Shown here: one piece after another, positions 55,488-64,000 of the stretch
How positions within the stretch are numbered: the first letter of the stretch is position 1
How the letters are laid out: the number at the start of each line of letters is the position of its first letter
Origin: Rhodobacter sp.
GTDB taxonomy: Bacteria > Pseudomonadota > Alphaproteobacteria > Rhodobacterales > Rhodobacteraceae
Assembly (NCBI GenBank): GCA_030065095.1
Contig: JASJDP010000016.1
Location: forward strand, 248,001 to 312,000
Reading direction: 5' to 3'
DNA: 64,000 nucleotides
Position numbers and translations under genes: made by a program
The notes under the pieces: model-generated
Told to the model about the DNA's origin: nothing
Seen by the model: the letters and a program-made list of their open reading frames with translations, nothing else
Databases searched by the model: none

Positions 55488-56138
55488 ATGAGGATTGGTG
55501 TTCTAGGCACCGGCATGGTGGGCCGCGCGCTGGCAACGCGGCTCGTCGGTCTGGGTCATGACGTCAAGATGGGCAGCCGGAGTGCTGCCAGCGAGCCGGC
55601 GCAGGATTGGCTGCGGGCGCAGACGGGCACGGCCTCTGCGGGCACTTTCGCCGAGGCTGCGGCCCATGGCGAGGCGGTCTTTCTTGCCGTACGCGGCGAT
55701 ATCGCGCTGGACGTGCTGGATCTGGCCGGGGCTGCGCCGCTTGCCGACAAGATCCTGGTCGACGTGTCAAACCCGCTCGATTTCTCGCGCGGCATGCCGC
55801 CGGTGCTGATCGAGGGGCTGTCGAACACCACCTCGCTGGGCGAAGAGGTTCAGAGTAAGCTGCCCGACACGCGTGTGGTCAAGACGCTCAACACCATGAA
55901 CGCCGACGTGATGGTGCATCCCGACCGGGTGCCGGGCCGGTCGGATGTGTTCATCTGCGGCGAGGACGCCGCGGCCAAGGCGGCGGTGGTGCAACTTCTG
56001 AATGAATTCGGCTGGACCGGGCCCATCGACCTGGGCGGCATATCGGCCGCACGCGGGACCGAGGCCATGCTGCCGGTCTGGCTCAGGCTCTGGCAGGCGC
56101 TTGGCACGGCGGATTTCAACTTCCGCATCGTGCGATGA
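55488..56138 (+). CDS. NADPH-dependent F420 reductase-like protein
   Basis: A 216-residue Rossmann-fold protein beginning RIGVLGTGMVGRALATRL, with the family segment VVKTLNTMNADVMVHP and a C-terminal MLPVWLRLWQALG helix. It belongs to the F420:NADP oxidoreductase-like group. True F420 is unlikely in this type of bacterium, so the actual electron partner is unknown. The ATG at 55488 has GGAGGG upstream. It stands alone between soxG and sodB. Confidence 0.8.
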   Translation: MRIGVLGTGMVGRALATRLVGLGHDVKMGSRSAASEPAQDWLRAQTGTASAGTFAEAAAHGEAVFLAVRGDIALDVLDLAGAAPLADKILVDVSNPLDFSRGMPPVLIEGLSNTTSLGEEVQSKLPDTRVVKTLNTMNADVMVHPDRVPGRSDVFICGEDAAAKAAVVQLLNEFGWTGPIDLGGISAARGTEAMLPVWLRLWQALGTADFNFRIVR

Positions 56139-56219
56139 TGCGCCTTTGGACTTGACCTTTGGGTCGGCTGCCCTCCATCAAGCGGCAGATTTCAACCGCC
56201 GCCAAAGGGGGATTAGACC

Positions 56220-56819
56220 ATGGCTTTCGAACTTCCCGATCTGCCGTATGCGCATGACGCACTTGCCGCAGACGGCATGTCCAAGGAAACGCTGGAATAC
56301 CACCACGACTTGCATCACAAGGCCTATGTCGACAACGGCAACAAGCTGATCGCGGGAACCGAGTGGGAAAACAAGTCGCTGGAAGAGATCATCACCGGCA
56401 CCTACGACGCCAATGCGGTCGCCCAGAACGGCATCTTCAACAACATCAGCCAGCTTTGGAACCACAACCAGTTCTGGGAGATGATGGGCCCCGGCGCCTC
56501 GTCGATGCCGTCCGAACTGCAGGCGGCGATCGCCGACAGCTTCGGCTCGGTCGATGCGTTCAAGGAACAGTTCACCGCGGCCGGCGTCGGCCAGTTCGGC
56601 TCGGGCTGGTGCTGGCTGGTCAAGGACGCCGATGGCGGGCTGAAGGTAACCAAGACCGAAAACGGCGTGAACCCGCTCTGCTTCGGCCAGACCGCGCTTT
56701 TGGGCTGTGACGTGTGGGAGCATTCCTACTACATCGACTTCCGCAACAAGCGCCCGGCCTATCTGGCGAATTTCCTCGACAACCTGGTGAACTGGGAAAA
56801 CGTCGCAAGCCGGATGTAG
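56220..56819 (+). CDS. sodB: Superoxide dismutase, Fe/Mn type
   Basis: A 199-residue enzyme that dismutates superoxide. The four metal ligands are visible: the first His in LEYHHDLHHKAY (about residue 28), the second in WNHNQFW, and the Asp and His in DVWEHSYYIDFRNKRPAY. The GSGWCWLV segment and overall pattern favour the iron form, but Fe or cambialistic use cannot be settled by eye. A strong terminator follows. Confidence 0.93.
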   Translation: MAFELPDLPYAHDALAADGMSKETLEYHHDLHHKAYVDNGNKLIAGTEWENKSLEEIITGTYDANAVAQNGIFNNISQLWNHNQFWEMMGPGASSMPSELQAAIADSFGSVDAFKEQFTAAGVGQFGSGWCWLVKDADGGLKVTKTENGVNPLCFGQTALLGCDVWEHSYYIDFRNKRPAYLANFLDNLVNWENVASRM

Positions 56820-56845
56820 GGCGCGGCGAGCCGTTCGAACGATGC

Positions 56846-56869
56846 GACGCCCGCCGTCAGGCGGGCGTC
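56846..56869 (+). terminator. Rho-independent terminator of sodB
   Basis: GACGCCCGCC (56846-56855) and GGCGGGCGTC (56860-56869) form a perfect 10-bp GC-rich stem with a GTCA loop, followed by CTTTTC. It starts 27 bases after the sodB stop and separates it from the convergent gene ending at 56919. Confidence 0.8.
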
Positions 56870-56918
56870 CTTTTCATTCTCTGATGCGGGCGCCCTGCCG
56901 GGCACCGCACCGCGCTTG

Positions 56919-59087
56919 CTACGATTCCGGTTCTTCCAGGCAGAATCCGACGCTTGTGCGCCGCCACCAATGATCGTTTTCACTGTTGACGATCGTGCGG
57001 TCGCGTCCGTGGATTTCGACGGTAAACCCGCAGGGCAACATACCCGTGGTGTCCAACTGCCAGGTACCGGACACCGGATTGCCGTAGCCGGGATCGTGAT
57101 CGTCGACGTCGAAACTGACGACCGTGGAGCTCGCGCTGGTATCCTCGGCGATCAGATTGGCCGGCGACACCGCACCCAGGTACATGCTGATCGTTCCCCC
57201 TTTGGCCTCGGCGTTGGGCTCCACTCTCAGCGAGACAGAATTGAAGTGCATATCCAGCATCTCGAAGGTGCCTTCGATCTTATCGCCGATGGTGAACTTG
57301 CCACAATTGCCCGCGCCGCTGGTGATGGCGAGCATGACTTCGGGGCGGGTATTGTCCACCACGAACGGTTTCTCGATGGTTTGGCCGAGATCCGCCTTTG
57401 TAACCGCATGCCGGAACCTCACTTGAACGGTGTGCAAGCCGTTTTTCTGTCCAGTCAGCCTTGCGACCAGCATCGGGCTTTCCAGGATCTTGGTGCTCGC
57501 CGTCGGCAAGTGCGTAAACCAGCCGTCCGGGGACGCCACTTGCGTCTCGGGCTGACTGGTGCCGTCGGTTTGTCTCACGATCTGATGGAATGAACTCGAG
57601 TAGACTTGCTGGCCGGACCCGGATGGTTCCGTAAGCAGGATCTGATACTCCAGGGGCCCCGGAGCGGACGTCACATCGACCTTGATCACGATCTGCCCAC
57701 CGAACGGGCTCTGGTCCGCTTTGAACGTACCGTCGTTGTTCCAGCCGTCCGCATATCCCGTCGGTTCGATATTGCCCTTGGGAATATTGCCGATTGAGTG
57801 CAGGGTGATACCAAGCTCTCCGACGGGTGCGCCTTCGGGCAGCGGCTCGACCTCGATCCAGCTTTCGAGCCAGTTGCCGAACTTGGGGTTGTAGGTCTCG
57901 TCTCCGGGCGTCGGCTTGGTGTTCCATGACAGGATCGCCCGCACCCGCGCCTTGCCGGTATTGCACCATTCCTGGCGGTGACCGTCCAGATCGACGGGAT
58001 GCGACACCTGATACCAAAGCCCGCCTGCGGGAAGCGGAGAGATGTCGTGAACCTCGACCTCGGACGTGCCCTGATATTCCCAGCCGCTGCCGAAATCGAC
58101 ATAGAAGGCCACGTATTCCTTGCTGCCTTTGTCGCAAAGACCGCCCGAGAACCCGTAGGGCTTCTTGACCTGAACGATGCCGTAAAGCTCTCGCGCAGCG
58201 CGGTCGAGACCGACGCAGTGCAACTGCTCATAGGTCATGTCGGACGCCAGCCCGACATACTGATCGGTCATCTCGCCGATATCAAATCCCAAGGACTTGA
58301 ACTTCTTGGCCTCGTTCGTCGCGTCGAAACTCGACGGCTTGGCCGCAAGCTTCTGCATCTTGGGCATCAGCGCCCGCAGCGCGGTCTTCTGGTCCGACCG
58401 GTCGATCGCTTTCAGCTGTTTCGACAGCGACAGCGCCTTTTTCGGCGGCAGCGGAAACGGCTTTGCCGCCGCCTTGACCTTCTCGATCATGACCGGGTCG
58501 ATCTTTTCCGGAATGCCGATCTGAAAGCCCTCGAACAAAAGCTCGAGGTTGGGCAACGGTTCCAGCTGGATATCGGCCTCGAGCACGTTGCCCCAGACCG
58601 GCGGCCAATCGGGTTGGTTTTCCGGCGGGATGTCATCCCAGGACAGAATCGCACGGACCTTGGGCAACACCGCGTCCTTGTAGCAAAATGCCCGCTTCAC
58701 CGGGTCCAGCGCGACCTTGACCGCATACACGAAATCCTCCGGCATCCCGAAATCGTGCACGTTGAAACTGCCGACACCTGAATCGACCCAAGTTCCGTCG
58801 CCGTAGTCGACATAGAACCGCACATACTCGAACGAGCCGGGCGAACACGGCCCGCCGGAATACCCGGATTGCTGTTTGATCTTCACCGTCGCCGAAAGAA
58901 GATCGTTCAGCGGGTTGAAGCCGATGCAGGTCAGTTCCTCGTAATGCGTGTCCCCAATCAACTCGAAGACCGGTGGCTGTATCTCCTGCACCCCCATCTT
59001 TGACAGGGTGCCGAAGAAATTCGGATTCTCCAGCAGCCGCATCTTAAAGTCGCTGCGGTACTGGATCTTGTCTTTCGACGTCGCCAT
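56919..59087 (-). CDS. Large orphan protein with an internal tandem duplication
   Basis: A 722-residue protein that I cannot assign a function. Residues ~49-179 and ~286-417 are clear repeats: each opens with YEEL/YEQL-(T/H)C-(I/V)G and runs through SGYSGGPC/YGFSGGLC, EYVRFYVDYG/EYVAFYVDFG, an NVHD/EVHD, a RAILSW and a (W)GNxLEx segment before LEPLP/VEPLP. A helical, Lys-rich linker joins them. The last ~300 residues look like two or more beta-sandwich (Ig-like) modules. No signal peptide or membrane helix is seen, so secretion, if any, is by another route. The ATG is at 59087. Confidence 0.6.
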   Translation of the reverse strand: MATSKDKIQYRSDFKMRLLENPNFFGTLSKMGVQEIQPPVFELIGDTHYEELTCIGFNPLNDLLSATVKIKQQSGYSGGPCSPGSFEYVRFYVDYGDGTWVDSGVGSFNVHDFGMPEDFVYAVKVALDPVKRAFCYKDAVLPKVRAILSWDDIPPENQPDWPPVWGNVLEADIQLEPLPNLELLFEGFQIGIPEKIDPVMIEKVKAAAKPFPLPPKKALSLSKQLKAIDRSDQKTALRALMPKMQKLAAKPSSFDATNEAKKFKSLGFDIGEMTDQYVGLASDMTYEQLHCVGLDRAARELYGIVQVKKPYGFSGGLCDKGSKEYVAFYVDFGSGWEYQGTSEVEVHDISPLPAGGLWYQVSHPVDLDGHRQEWCNTGKARVRAILSWNTKPTPGDETYNPKFGNWLESWIEVEPLPEGAPVGELGITLHSIGNIPKGNIEPTGYADGWNNDGTFKADQSPFGGQIVIKVDVTSAPGPLEYQILLTEPSGSGQQVYSSSFHQIVRQTDGTSQPETQVASPDGWFTHLPTASTKILESPMLVARLTGQKNGLHTVQVRFRHAVTKADLGQTIEKPFVVDNTRPEVMLAITSGAGNCGKFTIGDKIEGTFEMLDMHFNSVSLRVEPNAEAKGGTISMYLGAVSPANLIAEDTSASSTVVSFDVDDHDPGYGNPVSGTWQLDTTGMLPCGFTVEIHGRDRTIVNSENDHWWRRTSVGFCLEEPES

Positions 59088-59333
59088 GAGTGCCTCCCAT
59101 CCTGACGTGTCAGTGAACCGGCGCTTTCTGCGCCCCGGCCGGACTTTGGCCGGACACGCAACCTATCCGGGCATGGCAGGCCGAAACTTGATCTCACTCA
59201 AAGGGAGAATACTTTTTAGAAACAAACGTTTAAGATGAATGCCGGCGGCACCTTTTCATTGCGAAAATCCACGGTTAAACGCGTGCAACGCAATGGAAGC
59301 CCACTATAAGGGGCGGGCCTGTGGAGTTCGGGA

Positions 59334-60284
59334 ATGCGCGCGTCTGAGGCGGCCAAAGGCATCGCGGCGATGATCGCGGCCTGCCTGATCTGGGGCCTGT
59401 CGCCGATCTTCTACAAGCTCTTGGCGCATGTGCCGCCTCTGGAGGTGCTGAGCCACCGAACGATCTGGTCGCTGGTGCTTTTCGGGCTGGTGCTTGCGGC
59501 ACAGGGGCGGGTTGCCGAGATCGCGCGCGTTCTGGGCACGGCGCGCGGGGCGCTGGCCGTCCTGTTGGCCGCGGCGACGATCTCGGTCAACTGGGGCCTT
59601 TTCATCTGGGCGATCCAGGTCGGGCGCACGGTTGAGACCAGCCTGGGCTACTTCGTCTACCCGCTGGTTTCGGTGCTCTTCGGCGTGGTTCTGTTGCGCG
59701 AACGGCTCAGTGGGGCGCAGTGGGCGGCGGTGGGGTTGGCGGCGTTCGCCGTGGCCGTCCTTACCTGGGGCCTCGGCGCGGCGCCTTGGGTTTCGCTGAC
59801 GCTGGCGGCGAGTTTCGGGGTCTATGGCGTGATCAAGAAATTCGTCACCACAGGCCCGGTGGTGTCGGTCACGACGGAGGTGCTGATTTTGATGCCGCTC
59901 GCCGCCGTGTGGCTTTGGGGCGTGCACAATCAGGGCTGGATCGGGCCGTCGGGCCGCAACCTGGGAACATTCGGACACAGCCTGTCCGACAGCCTGGTCT
60001 TGATGCTGTCCGGCCCGTTGACCGCCGCGCCGCTGATCCTGTTTTCCTACGCCTCACGGCGGATCACCATGGCGACGGTCGGCCTGGTGCAGTACCTCAA
60101 CCCGACACTGCAATTCCTTGTGGCGACGCTGGTCTTTGCCGAACCCTTCACCCGCTGGCATGGGATCGCCTTCCCGCTGATCTGGGTGGCGTTGGGGGCC
60201 TATTCGCTCAGCGCGATCCGTCAGGAAAGATCGTTGCGCAGGGCGGCGACCAGCTCGGGCACCTCGTCGACCACGCCGACATAG
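59334..60284 (+). CDS. rarD: RarD-family EamA/DMT transporter
   Basis: A 316-residue inner-membrane protein with ten hydrophobic helices in two EamA repeats, including the RarD segment SVNWGLFIWAI and the LSHRTIWSLV start of the third helix. The E. coli homologue is chloramphenicol-sensitive protein RarD; the physiological substrate is unknown. The last ~20 residues are polar and encoded within the convergent LOG gene, which overlaps by 64 bases. Confidence 0.88.
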   Translation: MRASEAAKGIAAMIAACLIWGLSPIFYKLLAHVPPLEVLSHRTIWSLVLFGLVLAAQGRVAEIARVLGTARGALAVLLAAATISVNWGLFIWAIQVGRTVETSLGYFVYPLVSVLFGVVLLRERLSGAQWAAVGLAAFAVAVLTWGLGAAPWVSLTLAASFGVYGVIKKFVTTGPVVSVTTEVLILMPLAAVWLWGVHNQGWIGPSGRNLGTFGHSLSDSLVLMLSGPLTAAPLILFSYASRRITMATVGLVQYLNPTLQFLVATLVFAEPFTRWHGIAFPLIWVALGAYSLSAIRQERSLRRAATSSGTSSTTPT

Positions 60285-60778
60285 GTTCGCAGGCTCTGAT
60301 CGGCGAAGCCTTCAGAGATCACATGATCGACGAGAGAGATGAGCTTGTTCCAGTAACCGTTTGTGTTCAATAGAAAGATCGGCTTGGCATGCAACGCCAG
60401 CTGGCGCCATGTCAGGACCTCGAAGAACTCGTCGAGCGATCCCGCGCCCCCCGGCAGGACCACGATGGCGTCCGAGTTCATGTACATCACCTTTTTCCGC
60501 TCGTGCATGTTTTCGGTGACGATAAAGCTTTGCAGGTTGCGCCTGGCGACCTCGCGGCTCAGCAGGTGCACCGGGATCACCCCGAACGTGTCGCCGCCGG
60601 CGGCCTGCGCCGCCTCGGCCACCGCGCCCATCAGCCCGATATCGCCCGCGCCATAGACCAGCCGCCAGCCCTCGGCGGCCATCGCCGTGCCGAATTCCTG
60701 CGCCGCCTGCCGGTAGCCGGGATGCACGCCGTCGCGGGAGCCGCAGAATACACAGATCGAGACTTGCGCGGGGTCCAT
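60221..60778 (-). CDS. LOG-family protein (cytokinin riboside 5'-monophosphate phosphoribohydrolase type)
   Basis: A 185-residue Rossmann-like protein with the LOG signature PGGAGSLDEFFEVLTW and a YGAGDIGLMGAVAEA segment. Family members release the base from nucleoside 5'-monophosphates; in bacteria they are often mislabelled lysine decarboxylases. The start is the ATG at 60778, just upstream of the sequence ICVFCGSRDG. Its 3' end overlaps that of rarD on the opposite strand. Confidence 0.88.
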   Translation of the reverse strand: MDPAQVSICVFCGSRDGVHPGYRQAAQEFGTAMAAEGWRLVYGAGDIGLMGAVAEAAQAAGGDTFGVIPVHLLSREVARRNLQSFIVTENMHERKKVMYMNSDAIVVLPGGAGSLDEFFEVLTWRQLALHAKPIFLLNTNGYWNKLISLVDHVISEGFADQSLRTYVGVVDEVPELVAALRNDLS

Positions 60779-60876
60779 ATCTTGTCCTTGCATCAATGTG
60801 TTTTGACCACAGATAGCGGGGTTGATATGCTCTCTCAACTGCAGGCATGGCCGTGTCTGTGGGCTGGGGGAAGAAA

Positions 60877-62718
60877 ATGCTGGCAAGGATCGGAGCGTGG
60901 TTCGGCGGAGGCGCGGTAAGCGGCACGGTTGCCGTGGTTGCGGCGGTCGTCGCCGTGGGCGTCGGCGGCTGGCAGCTGGTCAAGCCAGACGTCCCAACCG
61001 CGCCCCTCAACATCGCCGCCGCGCCGCCGCACGATAGCGCATCAGTGGCCGATGCGTCGCGGGGCTCGGATGCGGAAGTCCCGGCGCAGACATCTTCCGA
61101 CACCGCCGAAGGCAGCGCGCCAGAGGCCGGCGATGCCGCATTGCCCAGCTTCGATGTCGTCCGTGTCGACGCCGACGGCAATGCCCTGGTCGCGGGCCGG
61201 GCCGTGCCGCGCTCGGACATCCGGATCTTGCTCGACGGGGCCGAGGTCGGCGCGGCGCCGGCCGATCCGGGCGGCAATTTCGTGTCGCTGTTCGTCGTGC
61301 CGCCGGCCGACCAACCGCGCACCGTGAGCCTGGTGATGGAGGTCGAGGGCAAACCGCCGGTCGCCTCGAACGCTACGGTCATCCTGGCCCCGAGCCCGGC
61401 AGAGACGGCGCCGGAAACCCTGGCGAAACTGGATCCCGACGCGACACCGCCGCCCGCGCCCGAGGCCGCGGCCCCCGCGCCCGAGGCGGCAGAGGCGCCG
61501 GTCGAGGCCGCCGAGACTTTGGACGGTCCCGTGGAAACGCCGACGCTGAAGGCCGAGGCCCCGGTCGATACCAGCCCTCCGCCGCCCGTGACCGCACAGG
61601 CAAGCGTCGAGACAACCACGCCCCCCGAAGAGAGCGAGGCGGCAGAGATCGATGCGGAAGAGCCGCAGGTTGCGGTGGCCCGGGCACCTGTCACTGCCGC
61701 AGAACCGCAGCCCGAAGCCACGGCGCCCCCGACAGAAGATCCCGAGACGACGGCTGAAACGGTGCAGGCCCCTGCCGACCAGGCGCCAACGCCCGTTGAG
61801 ACACCCGGCGCCGCGACCAGGCAGACCGCCGTTCCGGTGGAAGCGGCGCAGATATCCTCTGCGTTGCCAGCAGCCCGGGCCGAGACCACCGAACCGCCCG
61901 CCCAGCCTGTTCAGGCGCCTCTCGAGAGCGCCGAGGCGACGGTCACGGTGGCGGAGGCCCCGGCGGAGACCCCAGACGCACCCGCCGCCGCGGCAGAGAC
62001 GGCATCGGTATCGCCGGAGACAGCGGCGGTTGAAGCCGTGGACCGCGGCGCTTCGCCGGCAGTGGAGGCCAGGGTCGCCGCGCCATCCGCGCCCGTGCCC
62101 GATAATGGCGGCACGCAGCTCGATGCGCTCGACCCACCGGACCGGTCCGACAGGCCGAGCGCCCCGTCGGTGCTGCTGGCCGACGACACCGGCATCAAGG
62201 TCCTGCAGCCCGGCGGCCCCCAGCCGGATGTCGCGCAGGCGGTGGTGATCGACAGCATCAGTTACGACCCCGCGGGCGAGGTGGCGCTCGGCGGGCGCGG
62301 CGCCTCGGGCGGGTTCGTCCGGGTCTATCTCAACAACCGGCCCATCAAGACCACCGAGATCGGCATCGACGGCCAGTGGCGCGCGCCGCTTCCGCAGGTC
62401 GATACCGGTGTCTACACCCTGCGCATCGACGAGATCGACGCAAGCGGAACCGTGACGTCGCGCGTCGAAACCCCGTTCAAGCGGGAAGAGCCCGAGCTGC
62501 TGGCCGCGCTCGAACCCGCGGCCCCGGCGCCGGCCCCGGGGGACCCACCGCGCGCTGAGGTGATCACCGTGCAGCCGGGCAATACGCTGTGGGGCATCGC
62601 GACGGACTCCTATGGCGACGGCTTCCTCTATGTGCGTGTCTTCAACGCCAATCGTGACCGGATCCGCGACCCCGATCTGATTTATCCCGGCCAGGTCTTT
62701 ACCGTGCCCGACCGCTAG
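60877..62718 (+). CDS. LysM-domain membrane-anchored protein with a long Pro/Ala/Glu linker
   Basis: About 613 residues. An N-terminal membrane helix (VSGTVAVVAAVVAVGVGGW) is followed by a small beta domain (~90-180), then a low-complexity Ala/Pro/Glu/Thr-rich stretch of ~250 residues. A second beta domain (~470-540) and a C-terminal LysM domain (ITVQPGNTLWGIATDSYGDG) complete it. LysM binds peptidoglycan, so the linker may reach across the periplasm. The ATG at 60877 follows GGGGGAAG; an ATG at 60847 is in frame but lacks a ribosome site. Such proteins are common in Rhodobacterales. Confidence 0.8.
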   Translation: MLARIGAWFGGGAVSGTVAVVAAVVAVGVGGWQLVKPDVPTAPLNIAAAPPHDSASVADASRGSDAEVPAQTSSDTAEGSAPEAGDAALPSFDVVRVDADGNALVAGRAVPRSDIRILLDGAEVGAAPADPGGNFVSLFVVPPADQPRTVSLVMEVEGKPPVASNATVILAPSPAETAPETLAKLDPDATPPPAPEAAAPAPEAAEAPVEAAETLDGPVETPTLKAEAPVDTSPPPPVTAQASVETTTPPEESEAAEIDAEEPQVAVARAPVTAAEPQPEATAPPTEDPETTAETVQAPADQAPTPVETPGAATRQTAVPVEAAQISSALPAARAETTEPPAQPVQAPLESAEATVTVAEAPAETPDAPAAAAETASVSPETAAVEAVDRGASPAVEARVAAPSAPVPDNGGTQLDALDPPDRSDRPSAPSVLLADDTGIKVLQPGGPQPDVAQAVVIDSISYDPAGEVALGGRGASGGFVRVYLNNRPIKTTEIGIDGQWRAPLPQVDTGVYTLRIDEIDASGTVTSRVETPFKREEPELLAALEPAAPAPAPGDPPRAEVITVQPGNTLWGIATDSYGDGFLYVRVFNANRDRIRDPDLIYPGQVFTVPDR

Positions 62719-62890
62719 GGCGCTCGCGCGGCGGGGCTTCGCGCCGTGATTCCGCGCGGTGTGACGCAACCTCCGCACCGGGCCGGAGACTGTAGAATGC
62801 GGTTCCAGCAAATTCATCTCTGTTGCGAAGACTGGCAAATCCCGCCCCGTCACATTAGGTGTGGTCTTCGGGCCGGACGAAAGGCGGGCG

Positions 62891-64000
62891 ATGGCCAGAC
62901 GAACCACCATGACGGATTGGGACAGCGAGGCGGCGCGCCGCAGTGGCTGGCGCACGATCCGCCGCGTGGCGCCCTATCTTTGGCCCGCGGCGCATCCTTG
63001 GGTAAAATGGCGCGTGGTGCTGGCGCTGGCGGCGCTGTTCGTGGCCAAGCTGGTGGCCGTCGGAACGCCGTTCTTTTACAAGGCCGCGGTCGATGCGCTG
63101 GCGGGCGAGGGCGCCGACCCCGTGATGATGCTGGCCATCGGCGCCGTCGGGCTGACGGTCGCCTACGGCATGGCGCGGCTGATGACCGTGGGCTTCCAGC
63201 AGCTGCGCGACGTGATCTTTGCGCGCGTCGGGCAACGCGCGCTGCGGCAACTTGCACTGGAAACCTTCCGGCATATCCACGCGCTGTCGTTGCGCTATCA
63301 CATCACCCGCAAGACCGGAGGCCTCAGCCGGATCATCGAACGGGGGGTCAAGGGCGTCGAGTTCCTGCTGCGGTTCCTGCTTTTCTCGATCGGCCCGCTG
63401 ATCCTGGAACTGGCGATGATCTCGGTGGTGCTCGCCGTGGTCTTCGACCTTTGGTATCTCGCGGTCGTGGTGATCACCATCGGCATCTACATCTGGTTCA
63501 CCTTCAAGGTCACCGAATGGCGCGTGAAGATCCGCAAGGAGATGAACGACCAGGACACCGACGCCAACCAAAAGGCCATCGACAGCCTTCTGAATTTCGA
63601 GACGGTGAAATATTTCGGTGCCGAGGGGCGCGAAGCCGCGCGCTACGACGGCGCGATGGAACGCTACGAGGCGGCGGCGCTCAAGACCTCGTATTCGCTG
63701 GCTTTCCTGAACTTCGGCCAATCCCTTCTGATCACCACGGGCCTGGTGATCGTGATGGTGATGGCGGCCTTGGGGGTGCAGTCCGGCGCGCTGACGGTGG
63801 GCGATTTCGTCATGGTCAACGCCTACATGATCCAGATCACCATGCCGCTGAATTTCCTCGGCACGGTCTACCGCGAGATCCGCCAGGCGCTGGTGGACAT
63901 GGGCGAGATGTTCGATCTTCTGGAACAGCCCGCCGAGGTGCAGGACAAACCGGGCGCGCCCGCGCTGAAGGTGCAGGGCGGCAAGGTGGAACTGGACGAT
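62891..64000 (+). CDS. Atm1/HMT-type ABC exporter, cut by the window edge
   Basis: The reading frame is open from the ATG at 62891 to the last base of the window (370 codons), so the protein continues beyond it. It is the membrane half of an Atm1/HMT1-type ABC exporter: several hydrophobic helices and the conserved segment NQKAIDSLLNFETVKYFGAE of this group. Homologues export glutathione-linked compounds or metal conjugates. An ATG at 62909 is an alternative start. The nucleotide-binding domain lies outside the window. Confidence 0.85.
   Translation, partial: MARRTTMTDWDSEAARRSGWRTIRRVAPYLWPAAHPWVKWRVVLALAALFVAKLVAVGTPFFYKAAVDALAGEGADPVMMLAIGAVGLTVAYGMARLMTVGFQQLRDVIFARVGQRALRQLALETFRHIHALSLRYHITRKTGGLSRIIERGVKGVEFLLRFLLFSIGPLILELAMISVVLAVVFDLWYLAVVVITIGIYIWFTFKVTEWRVKIRKEMNDQDTDANQKAIDSLLNFETVKYFGAEGREAARYDGAMERYEAAALKTSYSLAFLNFGQSLLITTGLVIVMVMAALGVQSGALTVGDFVMVNAYMIQITMPLNFLGTVYREIRQALVDMGEMFDLLEQPAEVQDKPGAPALKVQGGKVELDD

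Overview
The window is GC-rich (roughly two thirds G+C by eye), densely coded and free of rRNA, tRNA or IS elements that I can recognise. The gene families point to an alphaproteobacterium of the Rhodobacterales (roseobacter/Paracoccus-like) type: heterotetrameric sarcosine oxidase, CcmI, CvpA/RadA/PurF, DUF1194, DUF1289 and an RTX protein. A GTTC-N7-GTTC LexA box, the alphaproteobacterial form, lies upstream of uvrA.

Region 1 (1-9543, + strand) is a tightly packed catabolic operon entering from the left edge. It holds a 5'-truncated TIM-barrel/HPPD fusion (QuiC type), a citrate-synthase-fold citryl-CoA lyase-like protein, two Gfo/Idh/MocA dehydrogenases, a cupin-like protein, a second TIM-barrel isomerase, a CoA-acylating aldehyde dehydrogenase of the sulfoacetaldehyde dehydrogenase type and a ThDP enzyme. 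The mix recalls inositol/cyclitol catabolism, but no known pathway fits it fully. A 39-bp AT-rich near-perfect palindrome (5363-5401) splits it into two blocks.

Region 2 (9.7-22.5 kb) is largely housekeeping: an RTX protein, an SDR, purF, a LysE/Lrp divergent pair, a TerB-DnaJ protein, an endonuclease/phosphatase-family protein, cvpA, radA, a PqiA-like protein and a conserved membrane protein. Region 3 (22.5-25.4 kb) is accessory: an AT-rich leader with two small orphan genes, a frameshifted remnant of an mlaF 3' end, then GFA, DUF1801 and SnoaL-like genes just before the intact mlaF-mlaE-alr operon.

Region 4 (28-34.7 kb) has DUF1194, tetR-ppk2, SOS-type uvrA and two orphan membrane/secreted genes. 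Region 5 (34.7-40.9 kb) is an RND efflux operon. Its adaptor has an exceptionally long predicted coiled-coil hairpin built from 14-residue units, with a proline at every 14th position in the first arm only. Its permease has an extra hydrophobic block between its two halves. A perfect TetR-style operator lies upstream.

Region 6 (41-49 kb) carries the conserved yfgM-bamB-der order, two tandem membrane desaturases and a translationally coupled ccmI-ruvX-DUF1289 operon. Region 7 (49-56.8 kb) encodes sarcosine oxidase (soxB, two small membrane ORFs, soxD, soxA, soxG), an F420-reductase-like protein and sodB. Region 8 (56.9-64 kb) has a 722-aa orphan with an internal duplication, rarD, a LOG-family gene, a LysM protein and the start of an Atm1-type ABC exporter cut by the right edge.

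Functions come from reading motifs by eye. No database search was possible, and start codons were chosen from ribosome-binding sites, overlaps and family lengths.
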